Below, piece after piece: positions 33,807 to 42,938 of a stretch of DNA of 64,000 nt. A program made the position numbers and the translations under genes. Position 1 is the first letter of the stretch; each line of letters begins with the position of its first letter. The DNA lies in NCBI GenBank assembly GCA_900549665.1, contig URPH01000001.1, positions 186,001 through 250,000 of the forward strand, in the 5' to 3' direction. The DNA comes from an uncultured Lachnospiraceae bacterium (GTDB taxonomy: Bacteria > Bacillota > Clostridia > Lachnospirales > Lachnospiraceae). The notes beneath the pieces were generated by a model. The model ran no database searches. It had not been told where the DNA came from and saw only the letters and a list, made by a program, of their open reading frames with translations.

Positions 33807-35135
33807 TTAAAATTCCACTTCTATCGTGGTTCCCACACCGGGAGCACTGTCCAACAGGATCCTTGCTCCGTGCAGCTCCACAATATGCTTGACAATGGCA
33901 AGTCCGAGCCCGGTACCGCCGGTTGCCTTGGAACGGCTCTTATCAACACGGTAAAAACGTTCAAATACCCGCTGCTGGTCGGATGCCGGAATACCAATTC
34001 CATTATCTTTTACAACTAAAACCGGATGGTCCCTTTTTAATACGCGCACGGTGACCCTGCCTCCCGGATTATTGTAACGTATGCCGTTGATCACAAGGTT
34101 TTCCGTCAGCTCCCTGATCATATCCTTGTTACCTCGGATCATACAAGTCTCCCCCTTGAAATCGAGGGTGATATTTTTACTCTTCGCACTGACAGAAAGC
34201 CCCTCCATCAGCTCCCGTACAGTCTCACACAAGTCCATTTCTTCAAAGGAAGGTTCCTTTTCACTCCGGTCCAACTCCGAAAGCCGGATGATATCATTAA
34301 TCAGGGCTAACAGCCTGTTGGAATTTTTGATAATTTCCTGATAAAAGCGGGGCTTCTGGTCATCTGCAACCATACCGCCCAATAGCAGTTCCGCATAACC
34401 GGAAATGGCTGTAAGCGGTGTCTTAAGCTCATGGGAAACATTGGCTGTGAAGTCCTGTCTTGCTTTTGCAGCCGATAAAATATCCATATGCTGTTTGCGT
34501 ATCATGCCGACAAAAGGCTCTAATTCCTTGTATGGCACATCACTGGCAGCATCCTCTATATTTTCTCCCAGATTTTCAATCGGCTCGATCAGCTGTCTGG
34601 TCAGAAGTCTGGACAGTCCGACACAGAGTCCGATGATTCCGAATATGAGAATCAGAGTAAGCGGAGCAGCTGATGCAAAAACAAACCAGATACTCTCTGC
34701 CTTGGTCGCTACACGCAAAACAGAACCATTATCCAGAAGTATGGCATAATAAAATGTGTTCTGGTTCATGGTGTCGGATTTTCTGACCGATTCACCCTCT
34801 CCTTTTTGAAATGCCTCCTGTATCTCCGGCCGGTTCATATGATTTTCCAGCTTCAGGGCATCCAGATCGTTGTCGTACAGCACCTTTCCGTCTGATGCGA
34901 TCCATGTCACACGCAGTTCATCCAGATTGGTTGACAGATCGATTTCTGCCACGTTCACCTCCGGATTTTCTGCCTCAAATAGCTGCGTATCCTTTAGTAA
35001 TTTGGCACTGACCGACAGATCGCGCTTTACCTGCTCGGTAAACAATCCGTAATACACACAGGTAACACCCATTACCGTAATTAAAATAGCCAATAATGCA
35101 ATTCCGACTAATTGTTTGTTGATCTTTTGTTTCAT
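33807..35135 (-). CDS. phoR: Phosphate-responsive sensor histidine kinase PhoR
   Basis: 442 residues. Two transmembrane helices (about 10-32 and 150-175) flank an extracellular sensor domain; HAMP-like linker; HisKA box NVSHELKTPLTAISGY with the phospho-His; HATPase N-box ENLVINGIRYN, G1 VKDNGIGIP and G2 GGTGLGLAIVKHIV. The start overlaps the phoB stop (ATGA). Family knowledge: PhoR phosphorylates PhoB/PhoP when phosphate is short. The operon with an Na/Pi transporter and the Pho-box array upstream support the assignment. Confidence 0.88.
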   Translation of the reverse strand: MKQKINKQLVGIALLAILITVMGVTCVYYGLFTEQVKRDLSVSAKLLKDTQLFEAENPEVNVAEIDLSTNLDELRVTWIASDGKVLYDNDLDALKLENHMNRPEIQEAFQKGEGESVRKSDTMNQNTFYYAILLDNGSVLRVATKAESIWFVFASAAPLTLILIFGIIGLCVGLSRLLTRQLIEPIENLGENIEDAASDVPYKELEPFVGMIRKQHMDILSAAKARQDFTANVSHELKTPLTAISGYAELLLGGMVADDQKPRFYQEIIKNSNRLLALINDIIRLSELDRSEKEPSFEEMDLCETVRELMEGLSVSAKSKNITLDFKGETCMIRGNKDMIRELTENLVINGIRYNNPGGRVTVRVLKRDHPVLVVKDNGIGIPASDQQRVFERFYRVDKSRSKATGGTGLGLAIVKHIVELHGARILLDSAPGVGTTIEVEF

Positions 35136-35800
35136 TCTAATACATATCCTACGTTTCTGACTGTTCTGATACGTGTGCCATAAGAAAGAAGCTTCTGCCG
35201 CAAGGTCTTGATATGCATATCAAGGGTACGGGATTCTCCCTCATAACTGATTCCCCAGATATAATCCATGATCGTATCTCTGGACATGACCATTCCTTTG
35301 TTGATCAGCAGAAACTGTAACAGTTCATATTCTTTGTATGTCAGCTCGATCAACTGTCCATCAATACGGACCTCTCTTTTTTCATTGTTTAAAACAAGTC
35401 CGTCCAATGATAAGGTCTTGACCTCTGCAGGCTCAGTCCGGCGAAGCAGCGCCTTTACTCTTGTAATAAGCTCCATAACGGAAAACGGTTTTTTGATATA
35501 ATCATCCGCTCCGTCTTCCAGTCCCCGGATCAGGTCAAGCTCGGTTGTCTTGGCCGTGACCATCATCACAGGCACACGCTTGACATCGGGATCTTTACGG
35601 ATCTTTCGTACAATATCATATCCGCTTTCATCCGGAAGCATAACATCCAATAAGACCATGTCGGGCGAAACATCCTCCAGCTTTTTATAAAAACTTTTGG
35701 CATCCGGAAATCCGATGACCTTGTGTCCTGCATTCATCAATGCAAATTCCTCGATTTCCCTGATACTCTCGTCATCTTCGACTACATAAATCAACGCCAT
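35132..35800 (-). CDS. phoB: Phosphate regulon response regulator PhoB/PhoP
   Basis: 222 residues: receiver domain with acidic pocket VVEDDES, phospho-Asp in VLLDVMLPD, Thr and Lys switch residues (MVTAKT, IKKPFS), then an OmpR-type winged helix with LTYKEYELLQFLL and RTLDMHIKTLRQKL. An ATG three codons earlier exists, but the AGAGG site is spaced for 35800. Likely binds the 11-bp-period repeats before its own operon and before pstS. Sits between the transporter and phoR. Confidence 0.9.
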   Translation of the reverse strand: MALIYVVEDDESIREIEEFALMNAGHKVIGFPDAKSFYKKLEDVSPDMVLLDVMLPDESGYDIVRKIRKDPDVKRVPVMMVTAKTTELDLIRGLEDGADDYIKKPFSVMELITRVKALLRRTEPAEVKTLSLDGLVLNNEKREVRIDGQLIELTYKEYELLQFLLINKGMVMSRDTIMDYIWGISYEGESRTLDMHIKTLRQKLLSYGTRIRTVRNVGYVLE

Positions 35801-35817
35801 ATCATCCACCTCTTTAC

Positions 35818-37617
35818 TTACGCTTTTATTTTATCATCATCTTTCTTAAAGCGATACCTTTTTATTGCCGTATGATACTCATCCCAAAATTCTTCCTGTT
35901 CATCCCGGGACATATCCTTTATATACTCGTGCGTGTTGAATTCATCCTCGCGGACTGTGATCATGCAGGCCGCGATATTGGAACAATGATCGGATACACG
36001 CTCTAAACAGTTTAAGATATCCTCAAGTATAAATCCCATCTCAATGGTACATTTGCCCTTCTGCAGTCTCTTGATATGATGCTCCTTGATTCTCTTTGTA
36101 AGACTGTCAACCGCACGTTCCAGAGGTTCTACATGCAGAGCCTGTTTTAAATCCTGATCACAGAAGCTCTCGGTTGTCATATTGCAGACATCACGGATGG
36201 CTTCACTCAACACCTCTATTTCATCCTTTGCATTTTTAGAAAAGGCCAGTCCTTTTTCATGAATTTCATCAGCAGACTTTACAATACTGCGCGCATGATC
36301 CGAAATTCTTTCAAAATCACTGATACTGTGCAAAATAATTGACAATGTCTGACTGTCGGCCTTTGAAATATTTTTTCCGGACAGCTTTACCAGATAGGTA
36401 CCGAGCGCATCCTCATAGCGGTCAACCGTATCTTCCAGATATTTTACCCGGTCGATTTTTTCCTCATCATAGACAAGCAGGGTCTCAAGCGCGATCTGCA
36501 TTGACTCGTTGGTAATCTGTGCCATATGACGCGCCTTTCCGCGGCAGAGCTCCATGGCAAAAGCAGGTCTTTCCAGAAAACGCTCGTCCAGATTGATTTC
36601 TTCCATCCCATTGTCGTCTCCCGCTTTTTTCTCCGTCTTTTTATCACGGATCGTAAGCTCAGACAGACGGACAAGCTGGTTGGAAAACGGAAACAGTACG
36701 ATGGTTGCACCGATATTGAAAAGTGAATGGATCAGTGCAATGCCTGCAACATCCGCTGCTTTATCCAGGAATGTAAACGGGACAAATATATTGATCGTAT
36801 AAAAAACAACCATAAACAGGCAGGTTCCGATCAGATTAAAATATAAATGGATCATGGCCGCACGCTTTGCATTTCTGTTGGCTCCGACTGCTGAGATAAT
36901 ACTGGTAATGCAGGTTCCTATATTCTGTCCCATAATGATCGGCAGTGCCACACTGTACGGTACGGCACCGGAAAGACAAAGTGCCTGTAAAATACCAACA
37001 GAGGCGGATGAGCTCTGGATGATGGCAGTCAGAATCGCACCGATCGCCATACCGATAAACGGATTGGAGAAGGCTGTCATCATACCGGTAAATGTAGCAT
37101 TATCAGCAAGACCCGATACCGAACCGCTCATGGTTTCCATACCAAACATCAAAATTGCAAATCCCAGTAAAATATTACCGGCATCCTTCTTTTTGGATTC
37201 ATCCTTGCTTGTCATGGTCATGATAATACCGACTGCTGCCAGTATCGGCGAAAATGAGGACGGCTTAAGCATTTGTAAAATCAGGCCGGTTCCACTGATA
37301 CCGGATAAGGATAAGATCCATGATGTGATCGTCGTACCGATGTTGGCACCCATGATAACACCAACCGCTCTGGATAAGCTCATCATACCGGAATTGACAA
37401 ATCCGACAACCATAACGGTCGTTGCTGAGGATGACTGTATAACAGCCGTTACGGCGGCACCGAGTAAAACTGCCATAATCCTTTTGGAAGTCAGTTTTTC
37501 CAAAATCGTTTCCAGTTTTCCTCCGGCCATCTTTGACAGGCTGTTTCCCATCACATTCATTCCATACAGAAACAGCGAAAGACCACCCAGCATTGTTAAA
37601 AAATTAAAGATTGTCAT
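35818..37617 (-). CDS. Na+/phosphate cotransporter, NptA/PNaS family with PhoU-like domain
   Basis: 599 residues. Two inverted membrane repeats each with the QSSS motif (VIQSSSATTVMVVG and IIQSSSASVGILQ) and GANIGTT / GQNIGTC partners, then a cytoplasmic PhoU-like four-helix region (about 350-560). Imports inorganic phosphate with Na+. First gene of the nptA-like-phoB-phoR operon, with phoB starting 17 bp after its stop. Low-phosphate control is inferred from the Pho-box-like array upstream. Confidence 0.9.
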   Translation of the reverse strand: MTIFNFLTMLGGLSLFLYGMNVMGNSLSKMAGGKLETILEKLTSKRIMAVLLGAAVTAVIQSSSATTVMVVGFVNSGMMSLSRAVGVIMGANIGTTITSWILSLSGISGTGLILQMLKPSSFSPILAAVGIIMTMTSKDESKKKDAGNILLGFAILMFGMETMSGSVSGLADNATFTGMMTAFSNPFIGMAIGAILTAIIQSSSASVGILQALCLSGAVPYSVALPIIMGQNIGTCITSIISAVGANRNAKRAAMIHLYFNLIGTCLFMVVFYTINIFVPFTFLDKAADVAGIALIHSLFNIGATIVLFPFSNQLVRLSELTIRDKKTEKKAGDDNGMEEINLDERFLERPAFAMELCRGKARHMAQITNESMQIALETLLVYDEEKIDRVKYLEDTVDRYEDALGTYLVKLSGKNISKADSQTLSIILHSISDFERISDHARSIVKSADEIHEKGLAFSKNAKDEIEVLSEAIRDVCNMTTESFCDQDLKQALHVEPLERAVDSLTKRIKEHHIKRLQKGKCTIEMGFILEDILNCLERVSDHCSNIAACMITVREDEFNTHEYIKDMSRDEQEEFWDEYHTAIKRYRFKKDDDKIKA

Positions 37618-37675
37618 AGCTTTTTCCCTTTATATTCCTTTTTATTTTTTGACAAATTCTTTTGTTACTTTTTAA

Positions 37676-37729
37676 ATGATAACTATAGAAAGTAAAATGC
37701 AGGGTGTGTTTATGTAAAATATGTGTAAA
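37676..37729 (-). promoter_or_regulatory. Pho-box-like array and promoter of the nptA-like-phoB-phoR operon
   Basis: Minus strand, 11-bp period: TTTACA (37724-37729), TTTACA (37713-37718), ACACCC (37702-37707), TTTACT (37691-37696), each separated by exactly 5 bp. A -10 TATCAT (37676-37681), with an alternative TATAGT directly before it, follows. The repeat pattern matches the PhoP box known in Bacillus (TT-A/T/C-A-C-A with 5-bp spacers). Confidence 0.7.
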
Positions 37730-37755
37730 ATTTTGCAAGCTGATGTTTTAAAGAT

Positions 37756-37804
37756 CAAAAAATTCCACAAATCCTTCTGTCCGGCAGAAGCTTGTGGAAT
37801 TTTC
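37756..37804 (-). terminator. Terminator of the pst-phoU-HD operon
   Basis: Stem AAAATTCCACAA / TTGTGGAATTTT with an inner TTCTG/CAGAA stem and six T on the minus strand, immediately after the HD-domain gene. Confidence 0.85.
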
Positions 37805-37810
37805 AATTCT

Positions 37811-38467
37811 TTATAACACTTTATTTCCGTTTACAAGTAAGCGGAAGCTTACTCCAAGGATTTCGGAAGCCTTCTGGCACATCATCATACGGCCCAGGAA
37901 AATATTGAGATAATCGTACATGGTGCAGATCTTTTCATCTATTTCCAGTGACAGCGTAATGACCTTTTTATCCGGATTGACATTAAGTTCAGACTGTGTG
38001 ACCGCATAATTGACACGGTCATGCACATCAAAACAGGCCTTGGGCTTTTTTCGTACGCGGTCTCTCCTGACATCAGTTTTATCAGCAATAATAAGTGCAG
38101 CAGAAACATCATCCACTGCGCCGCCTGTCGATTCGTCATGGTGGCTGATCGCGGATACAACCGTCAGACGGTCTTCCAAAGAAAGATCCGTTTCCTTTAA
38201 GATATCATTTGCTAACAGAGAGCCGTATTCTGCATGATGGGTCCGGTTAATGGCATTTCCGATGTCATGCATATAGCCGGCAATTTTAGCAAGCTCAGTC
38301 CGGTTCTTTTTATAACCAAGCTTTTTTAGGATCTCTGCGGCACGCTCTGCCACCAGCTTTGCATGCTCCACGGAATGATCCGTATATCCTAAGATCCCGA
38401 GATTGTCATTGCCCTTCTTTATCAGACTATGTATTTCTTCATTGTCATTCAGTTCGCTGTATTTCAT
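37811..38467 (-). CDS. HD-domain phosphohydrolase
   Basis: 218 residues. HD motifs: HSVEHAKLV, YMHDIGNAINRTHHAEYG, SAISHHDE and ADKTDV, a full metal-binding set. GGAGG precedes the ATG at 38467, which overlaps the phoU stop by 4 bp; an in-frame ATG at 38503 lies inside phoU. Substrate unknown: nucleotide or phosphorylated second messenger are options for this superfamily. Co-expression with phosphate uptake genes suggests a role in phosphate salvage or signalling. Confidence 0.82.
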   Translation of the reverse strand: MKYSELNDNEEIHSLIKKGNDNLGILGYTDHSVEHAKLVAERAAEILKKLGYKKNRTELAKIAGYMHDIGNAINRTHHAEYGSLLANDILKETDLSLEDRLTVVSAISHHDESTGGAVDDVSAALIIADKTDVRRDRVRKKPKACFDVHDRVNYAVTQSELNVNPDKKVITLSLEIDEKICTMYDYLNIFLGRMMMCQKASEILGVSFRLLVNGNKVL

Positions 38468-39108
38468 TCTTCCTCCGTTGTTTTCAGGGAATAAATGACC
38501 CATTCCGCAATATTGGTGGCATGGTCCCCGATACGTTCAAAATACTTGGCAACCATTAGCATATCCAATGCCTCCTCACCATCTCCGCGGTCCTTCTGGA
38601 TCAGATCGATGATATCTGTTTTGACATCATCAAACAGTCCATCCACGACATCATCACGAGCGATGACCTCTTTCGCTTTTTCACGGTCCTTTTGTACATA
38701 TGCTTCAATACTCTGATTGAGCATGATAACGGTTTCTGCTGCCATCTTCTGGATATGGTCAAATTTTTTAACCGGGCTCTTTCCATCCATTAAAATTGTC
38801 ATTTCCGAAATATCTGCCGCATGGTCTCCGATACGCTCCATATCTGTGACCATTTTCATAGCTGCCGTGATCGTTCTCAGGTCTCTTGCAACCGGTTGCT
38901 GCTGGATCAGAAGTGTAAAACAGATATTTTCAATCTTCTTTTGCTCATGATCCACATCCGAATCACTCTCCATGATTTTTTTTGCCAACTCCTCATTTTG
39001 TGTTGTCAAAGCCTCAATAGCCTGGGAAATGGACCGGACGATCATTCTTCCCATCTCGATCATTTCATCATTTAATTCACGCAGCTGTTCATCAAATTTA
39101 CTTCTCAT
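38464..39108 (-). CDS. phoU: Phosphate transport regulator PhoU
   Basis: 214 residues, two three-helix PhoU repeats, each with the metal-binding ERIGDHA motif (DMERIGDHAADI and KYFERIGDHATNI). Links the Pst transporter to PhoR signalling and limits phosphate uptake. Follows pstB by 22 bp and overlaps the HD-domain gene. Confidence 0.95.
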   Translation of the reverse strand: MRSKFDEQLRELNDEMIEMGRMIVRSISQAIEALTTQNEELAKKIMESDSDVDHEQKKIENICFTLLIQQQPVARDLRTITAAMKMVTDMERIGDHAADISEMTILMDGKSPVKKFDHIQKMAAETVIMLNQSIEAYVQKDREKAKEVIARDDVVDGLFDDVKTDIIDLIQKDRGDGEEALDMLMVAKYFERIGDHATNIAEWVIYSLKTTEEE

Positions 39109-39130
39109 ACCTCAAATCCTCCATCAAACA

Positions 39131-39889
39131 TCAACCAAATCTGCCTGTGATATATTCTTCTGTCCGTTTATCCTGCGGATAAGAGAAAATCGTCTTTGTT
39201 TTTCCGTACTCAACCATCTCTCCCACAAGGAAAAATGCTGTATAATCCGAAACACGGACTGCCTGCTGCATATTATGCGTGACAACAACAACCGTATATT
39301 TCTTTTTCAGCTGCTCCATCAGCTCCTCGATCTTTGCGGTTGAGATCGGATCCAGCGCAGATGTAGGCTCATCCATCAGAATAACTTCCGGTTCTACAGC
39401 CAGCGCTCTTGCAATACAGATACGCTGCTGCTGTCCGCCGGAAAGACCCAGCGCCGATTTTTTCAAACGATCCTTGACCTCGTCCCAGATGGCGGCACCA
39501 CGCAGACTGTTTTCCACAATCTCATCAAGCTCATGATGATTTTTGATACCATGTACACGCGGTCCGTAGGCTATGTTGTCATAAATACTCATCGGAAACG
39601 GATTGGGCTGCTGGAATACCATGCCGACACGTTTACGAAGCAGTGTGGTATCCATGCTTTTATCATAAATATCCATTCCATCAAGCTCTACGGTTCCCTT
39701 AATGGAAACATTGTCGATGAGATCGTTCATCCTGTTAAGCGTTTTTAAAAAGGTCGATTTACCGCAACCGGAAGGACCGATAAAAGCAGTAATCGCATTT
39801 TCCATAATATCCATATTTACGTCTTTAAGTGCATGGTTTTCTCCATAATATAAGTTCAGATCCCGTACACATATTTTTATTTTATCCAT
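39131..39889 (-). CDS. pstB: Phosphate ABC transporter ATPase PstB
   Basis: 252 residues. Walker A GPSGCGKST, Pst-specific LNRMNDL, Q-loop VFQQPNPFPMSIYDN, signature LSGGQQQR, Walker B VILMDEPTSALD, H-loop VTHNMQQA. All PstB hallmarks present. Five bp after pstA. Confidence 0.97.
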   Translation of the reverse strand: MDKIKICVRDLNLYYGENHALKDVNMDIMENAITAFIGPSGCGKSTFLKTLNRMNDLIDNVSIKGTVELDGMDIYDKSMDTTLLRKRVGMVFQQPNPFPMSIYDNIAYGPRVHGIKNHHELDEIVENSLRGAAIWDEVKDRLKKSALGLSGGQQQRICIARALAVEPEVILMDEPTSALDPISTAKIEELMEQLKKKYTVVVVTHNMQQAVRVSDYTAFFLVGEMVEYGKTKTIFSYPQDKRTEEYITGRFG

Positions 39890-39894
39890 CTATA

Positions 39895-40755
39895 TCAGTC
39901 CTTTCTGTTTACATCAAAACGTGCGGTCAAAAGCTTGGTGCCCAGATTGATCAAAAGTACAATGATCAAAAGTACAACAGCGATACCGAACGCAGTGGAA
40001 AAATCACCTTCACTGGTTGCTGACAAGTACATCTGTATGGTCAGAGTACCACCTGACTGCAGGGGCTTTTGCAAAAGACCGGAAAGTCCCTTTGGTAAAA
40101 GCTTGGCACTTCCTGCCGTAAAAAGCAAAGCTGCCGACTCACCGACAATTCGTCCGATTGCCAGAATAACACCGGTAATGATGCCGGGCATGGCAGAGGG
40201 TATCAGAATCGTACGGATCATATGCCATTTACCGGAACCCAGGCCTATAGCTCCGTTGCGGTAGCTGTCCGGCACTGTCTTTAATGCCTCCTGGGTATTT
40301 CTGGTGATCAACGGTAAGACCATCAGGATCAGGGTCAGCGATCCGGTTAGCAGTGAGTAACCAAGTCCCAGCTTTTCTCCAAAAAACATCATACCAAACA
40401 GACCAAACAAAATAGACGGAATGCCGGATAAGGTTTCGGTTGCATATTCGATCAGGGTAACCAGTTTTCCCGGCTTGGCATATTCATTTAAGTAAATAGC
40501 TGATCCAATGCCGATCGGCGCCGCAATGATCATGGTTATGAGAATAATGATCAGGGTATTTACAATATTGCCCGCAATACCGACCGTACCCTTCAGCACA
40601 CTTGTAACCGATGTTAAAAATGACCAGTTGACGGTGCGGATACCCTTCACGAATACATAACAGATAATTCCGACCAACAGGCATACGGAAAAGGCGGAGC
40701 AAAGATAAATCAGAAGCTTTGCAATAAAATCTTTAATCTGTCTGCTTTTTGTCAT
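39895..40755 (-). CDS. pstA: Phosphate ABC transporter permease PstA
   Basis: 286 residues, six helices, with the coupling loop SGIPSILFGLFG and the YRNGAIGLGSGKWHMIRTILIPSAMPGI segment typical of PstA. Its start overlaps the pstC stop by 4 bp. Confidence 0.95.
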   Translation of the reverse strand: MTKSRQIKDFIAKLLIYLCSAFSVCLLVGIICYVFVKGIRTVNWSFLTSVTSVLKGTVGIAGNIVNTLIIILITMIIAAPIGIGSAIYLNEYAKPGKLVTLIEYATETLSGIPSILFGLFGMMFFGEKLGLGYSLLTGSLTLILMVLPLITRNTQEALKTVPDSYRNGAIGLGSGKWHMIRTILIPSAMPGIITGVILAIGRIVGESAALLFTAGSAKLLPKGLSGLLQKPLQSGGTLTIQMYLSATSEGDFSTAFGIAVVLLIIVLLINLGTKLLTARFDVNRKD

Positions 40756-41651
40756 GCTTCTCCCACTCCCTTCCTGCGCGCTTTCAAAAGAATGAAATTA
40801 ACGATCATAATAAAGATATATAATACGAGACCAACGGAAAATAAAACCTGTCTGTGCAAGCCTTGTGCATATCCCATTTCACTAACGATCTGCGTTGTGA
40901 GGGTCCGCACAGAATTAAACGGCAGCGGGATATTGACAGCGCCCCCGGCAACCATATTGATCGCCATGGCCTCACCAAGCGCCCTTCCGATACCCAAAAC
41001 CACACCTGTCAGAATACCTGACTTGGCAGCAGGAATAACAACCTTAAAAATAGTCTGCATTTTGGTTGCTCCCAATCCAAGTGATGCCGAGCGCAAAATC
41101 TGCGGAACAGCCTGCAAGGATGAGGTGCTGATACTGATCACAGTCGGAAGGATCATAATAGCCAGCACTATGATGGCAGACAACATATTGGCACCGCCTG
41201 TAAACTGATGTGCCGGATTGTCTTTATATAGAGCTTTTTCCATCTGATACATCAACGGATTCAGTACCATCATACCGATCAGTCCATAGATAACCGAAGG
41301 AATGGCTGCCAGAAGCTCAACTGCTCCACGGACAATTCCTCCAATTCTCTTTTCTGCCATCTCCGATAAGAACACGGCTGTAAGCAGGCCGATCGGTACA
41401 CCGACCAGTACAGCTGCAGCTGTTCCGACAATAGATGAAAGAATAATATACAAAATTCCATAAGATGGATTTTCAGCCGTAGGTGCCCATTTCGTCCCAA
41501 ACAATAAGTCGAGAACTCCGACCCTGTGAAAAGTCGGAGTTCCTTTTATAAACATGTAGATCGTTATGGAACACACGGCAAATATTGCAAGTACAGCACA
41601 GAGTGTAAAGATACACTTAGCTGTTATTTCAATGATTGCCTTTTTTTTCAT
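40752..41651 (-). CDS. pstC: Phosphate ABC transporter permease PstC
   Basis: 299 residues with about six helices; PstC traits are the FLLG-like LDLLFGTKWAPTAENPSYG region after TM1, AIPSVIYGLIG, and SLGLGATKMQTIFKVVIPAAKSGI. AGGAG precedes the ATG. Nine bp downstream of pstS. Confidence 0.95.
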   Translation of the reverse strand: MKKKAIIEITAKCIFTLCAVLAIFAVCSITIYMFIKGTPTFHRVGVLDLLFGTKWAPTAENPSYGILYIILSSIVGTAAAVLVGVPIGLLTAVFLSEMAEKRIGGIVRGAVELLAAIPSVIYGLIGMMVLNPLMYQMEKALYKDNPAHQFTGGANMLSAIIVLAIMILPTVISISTSSLQAVPQILRSASLGLGATKMQTIFKVVIPAAKSGILTGVVLGIGRALGEAMAINMVAGGAVNIPLPFNSVRTLTTQIVSEMGYAQGLHRQVLFSVGLVLYIFIMIVNFILLKARRKGVGEA

Positions 41652-41660
41652 AGATTACTC

Positions 41661-42569
41661 CTATTCCGGAATGATAAGTCCAACCTGTTTGATAACATTT
41701 TTACCATCTTCTGATGCAATGTAATCAAACCATGTTTTTACCAGATCGTTCTGTTCTGAAATTTCGCCCTTGGTAGCCATTACAAAAGGTCTTGAAAGCA
41801 GATAGTTGCCGGCAAGGATCTGTTCCTCTGTAGGCTCTGTTCCATCAATGGATACAGCGGTTACGGTATCATCAACAACATCCAGTGATACATAACCGAT
41901 TGCTCCGGGTGTAGAAGCTACTTTTGCAAGTACGGCACCTGTTGAGTCAAGCTCCTGAGCATATGCACAGCTGTCTGCGATGTCCAACAGTTCTTCAAAT
42001 GCATCTCTTGTACCGGATCCTGCCTCACGGCCGATAACAACGATTGCTTCATCCTTTCCGCCAAGCTCACTCCAGTTTTTGACCTCACCCTTGTAAATTT
42101 TTGCAAGATCTTCAGCTGAGACATTTGTTACTCCGTTATCCTTGTCTTCAATAACTGCAATACCATCGATTGCAACAATATTTTCAACAGAACCTGCTGC
42201 CTTTTCTTCGTCTTTTAAGCTTCTGGAAGCATCACCGATGTCAACACTTCCGCTTGCCAGTGATTCCAGACCGGCACCGGATCCTGTATATTCTACGGTT
42301 ACTGTAATTCCGGGGTACTTTTCCATAAAGCTCTCTGACATTGCCTCACAAAGCTTTTCCATAGATGTGGAACCTGCCAGGGAAATGGTTCCGCTTAAAT
42401 CAGCTGCTGTATCTTCTTCTGCCGTTGTATCTGTTGCGGAAGCATCTGCTGCCTCTGTCTGTGTAGTGTCAGCTGTCGTATCAGTAGCTGTACCGTTACT
42501 TCCGCATCCGGTTAATGCAGCTGTCATTAAAGCTGCAGTACAAATTGCTGCGATTAATTTTTTCTTCAT
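41661..42569 (-). CDS. pstS: Phosphate-binding lipoprotein PstS
   Basis: 302 residues with a signal peptide and lipobox ALTGC (Cys22), a Thr/Ala/Asp-rich linker, then the PBP-like domain: SLAGSTSMEKL, TVEYTGSGAGLESLASG and phosphate-contacting GREAGSGTRDAFEE. Captures phosphate outside the membrane for PstCAB. AGAGGAAA supports the ATG at 42569. The frame stays open 85 codons upstream, but that part has no signal-peptide character and overlaps the promoter region. Confidence 0.95.
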   Translation of the reverse strand: MKKKLIAAICTAALMTAALTGCGSNGTATDTTADTTQTEAADASATDTTAEEDTAADLSGTISLAGSTSMEKLCEAMSESFMEKYPGITVTVEYTGSGAGLESLASGSVDIGDASRSLKDEEKAAGSVENIVAIDGIAVIEDKDNGVTNVSAEDLAKIYKGEVKNWSELGGKDEAIVVIGREAGSGTRDAFEELLDIADSCAYAQELDSTGAVLAKVASTPGAIGYVSLDVVDDTVTAVSIDGTEPTEEQILAGNYLLSRPFVMATKGEISEQNDLVKTWFDYIASEDGKNVIKQVGLIIPE

Positions 42570-42737
42570 AATAGATTTCCTCTTTTCCTTTTCTGTTTTG
42601 ATATTGGTTTCCATTTCTTCTCTCGGTTTCGTTTCCTGTCCTGATCCTGATTTCAATTTGGATTGCAATCCTGATCCGGTTTTTTGTTTCAACTCGTTTT
42701 CCGGAAACTTAACTTTAGCGCTTCGGTTTACTTTTTT
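42570..42737 (-). other. Purine-rich 5' leader of pstS
   Basis: About 170 nt between the predicted -10 and the start codon. The coding strand is rich in A and G, with several imperfect GGATCAGGA-type repeats and a GGATTGCAATCC palindrome. No terminator or known riboswitch seen. The stretch is in frame with pstS but I judge it untranslated. Confidence 0.45.
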
Positions 42738-42792
42738 ATCATATTGCAGCCTTGTAAAATCCACTACCGTACACAAGTAAAGGTCTTGTAAA
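42738..42792 (-). promoter_or_regulatory. Pho-box-like array and promoter of the pst operon
   Basis: Minus strand, 11-bp period: TTTACA (42787-42792), TTTACT (42776-42781), ACGGTA (42765-42770), TTTTAC (42754-42759), with 5-bp spacers; then -10 TATGAT (42738-42743) and no good -35, as expected for an activator-dependent promoter. The layout, including the weak third repeat, copies that at 37676-37729. Confidence 0.65.
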
Positions 42793-42802
42793 AAATGCAT
42801 AA

Positions 42803-42846
42803 AAAAAGCTGTGCAAATGAACATTCATTTTCGCAGCTTTTGTTTT
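42803..42846 (-). terminator. Terminator of the K+/H+ antiporter gene
   Basis: Imperfect stem AAAAGCTGCGAAAATGAA / TTCATTTGCACAGCTTTT around a short loop, with seven T on the minus strand. Lies directly upstream of the pst Pho-box array. Confidence 0.8.
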
Positions 42847-42938
42847 ATATCTGTGACTTTATCTACTTATACTTATAAGCTTTCTTCTTTACAGCAGCCG
42901 ATTTTTCTCTGTGGTTTCTATGATGATTTGACAAATCC

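Noticed and set aside
36854..37675. 273-codon open frame on the plus strand
   Set aside because: It lies entirely antisense to the nptA-like transporter, has no ribosome site and encodes no recognisable domain.
42570..42824. Extended PstS frame of 387 codons
   Set aside because: The extra 85 codons cover the Pho-box promoter and purine-rich leader; the lipoprotein signal peptide begins at 42569.
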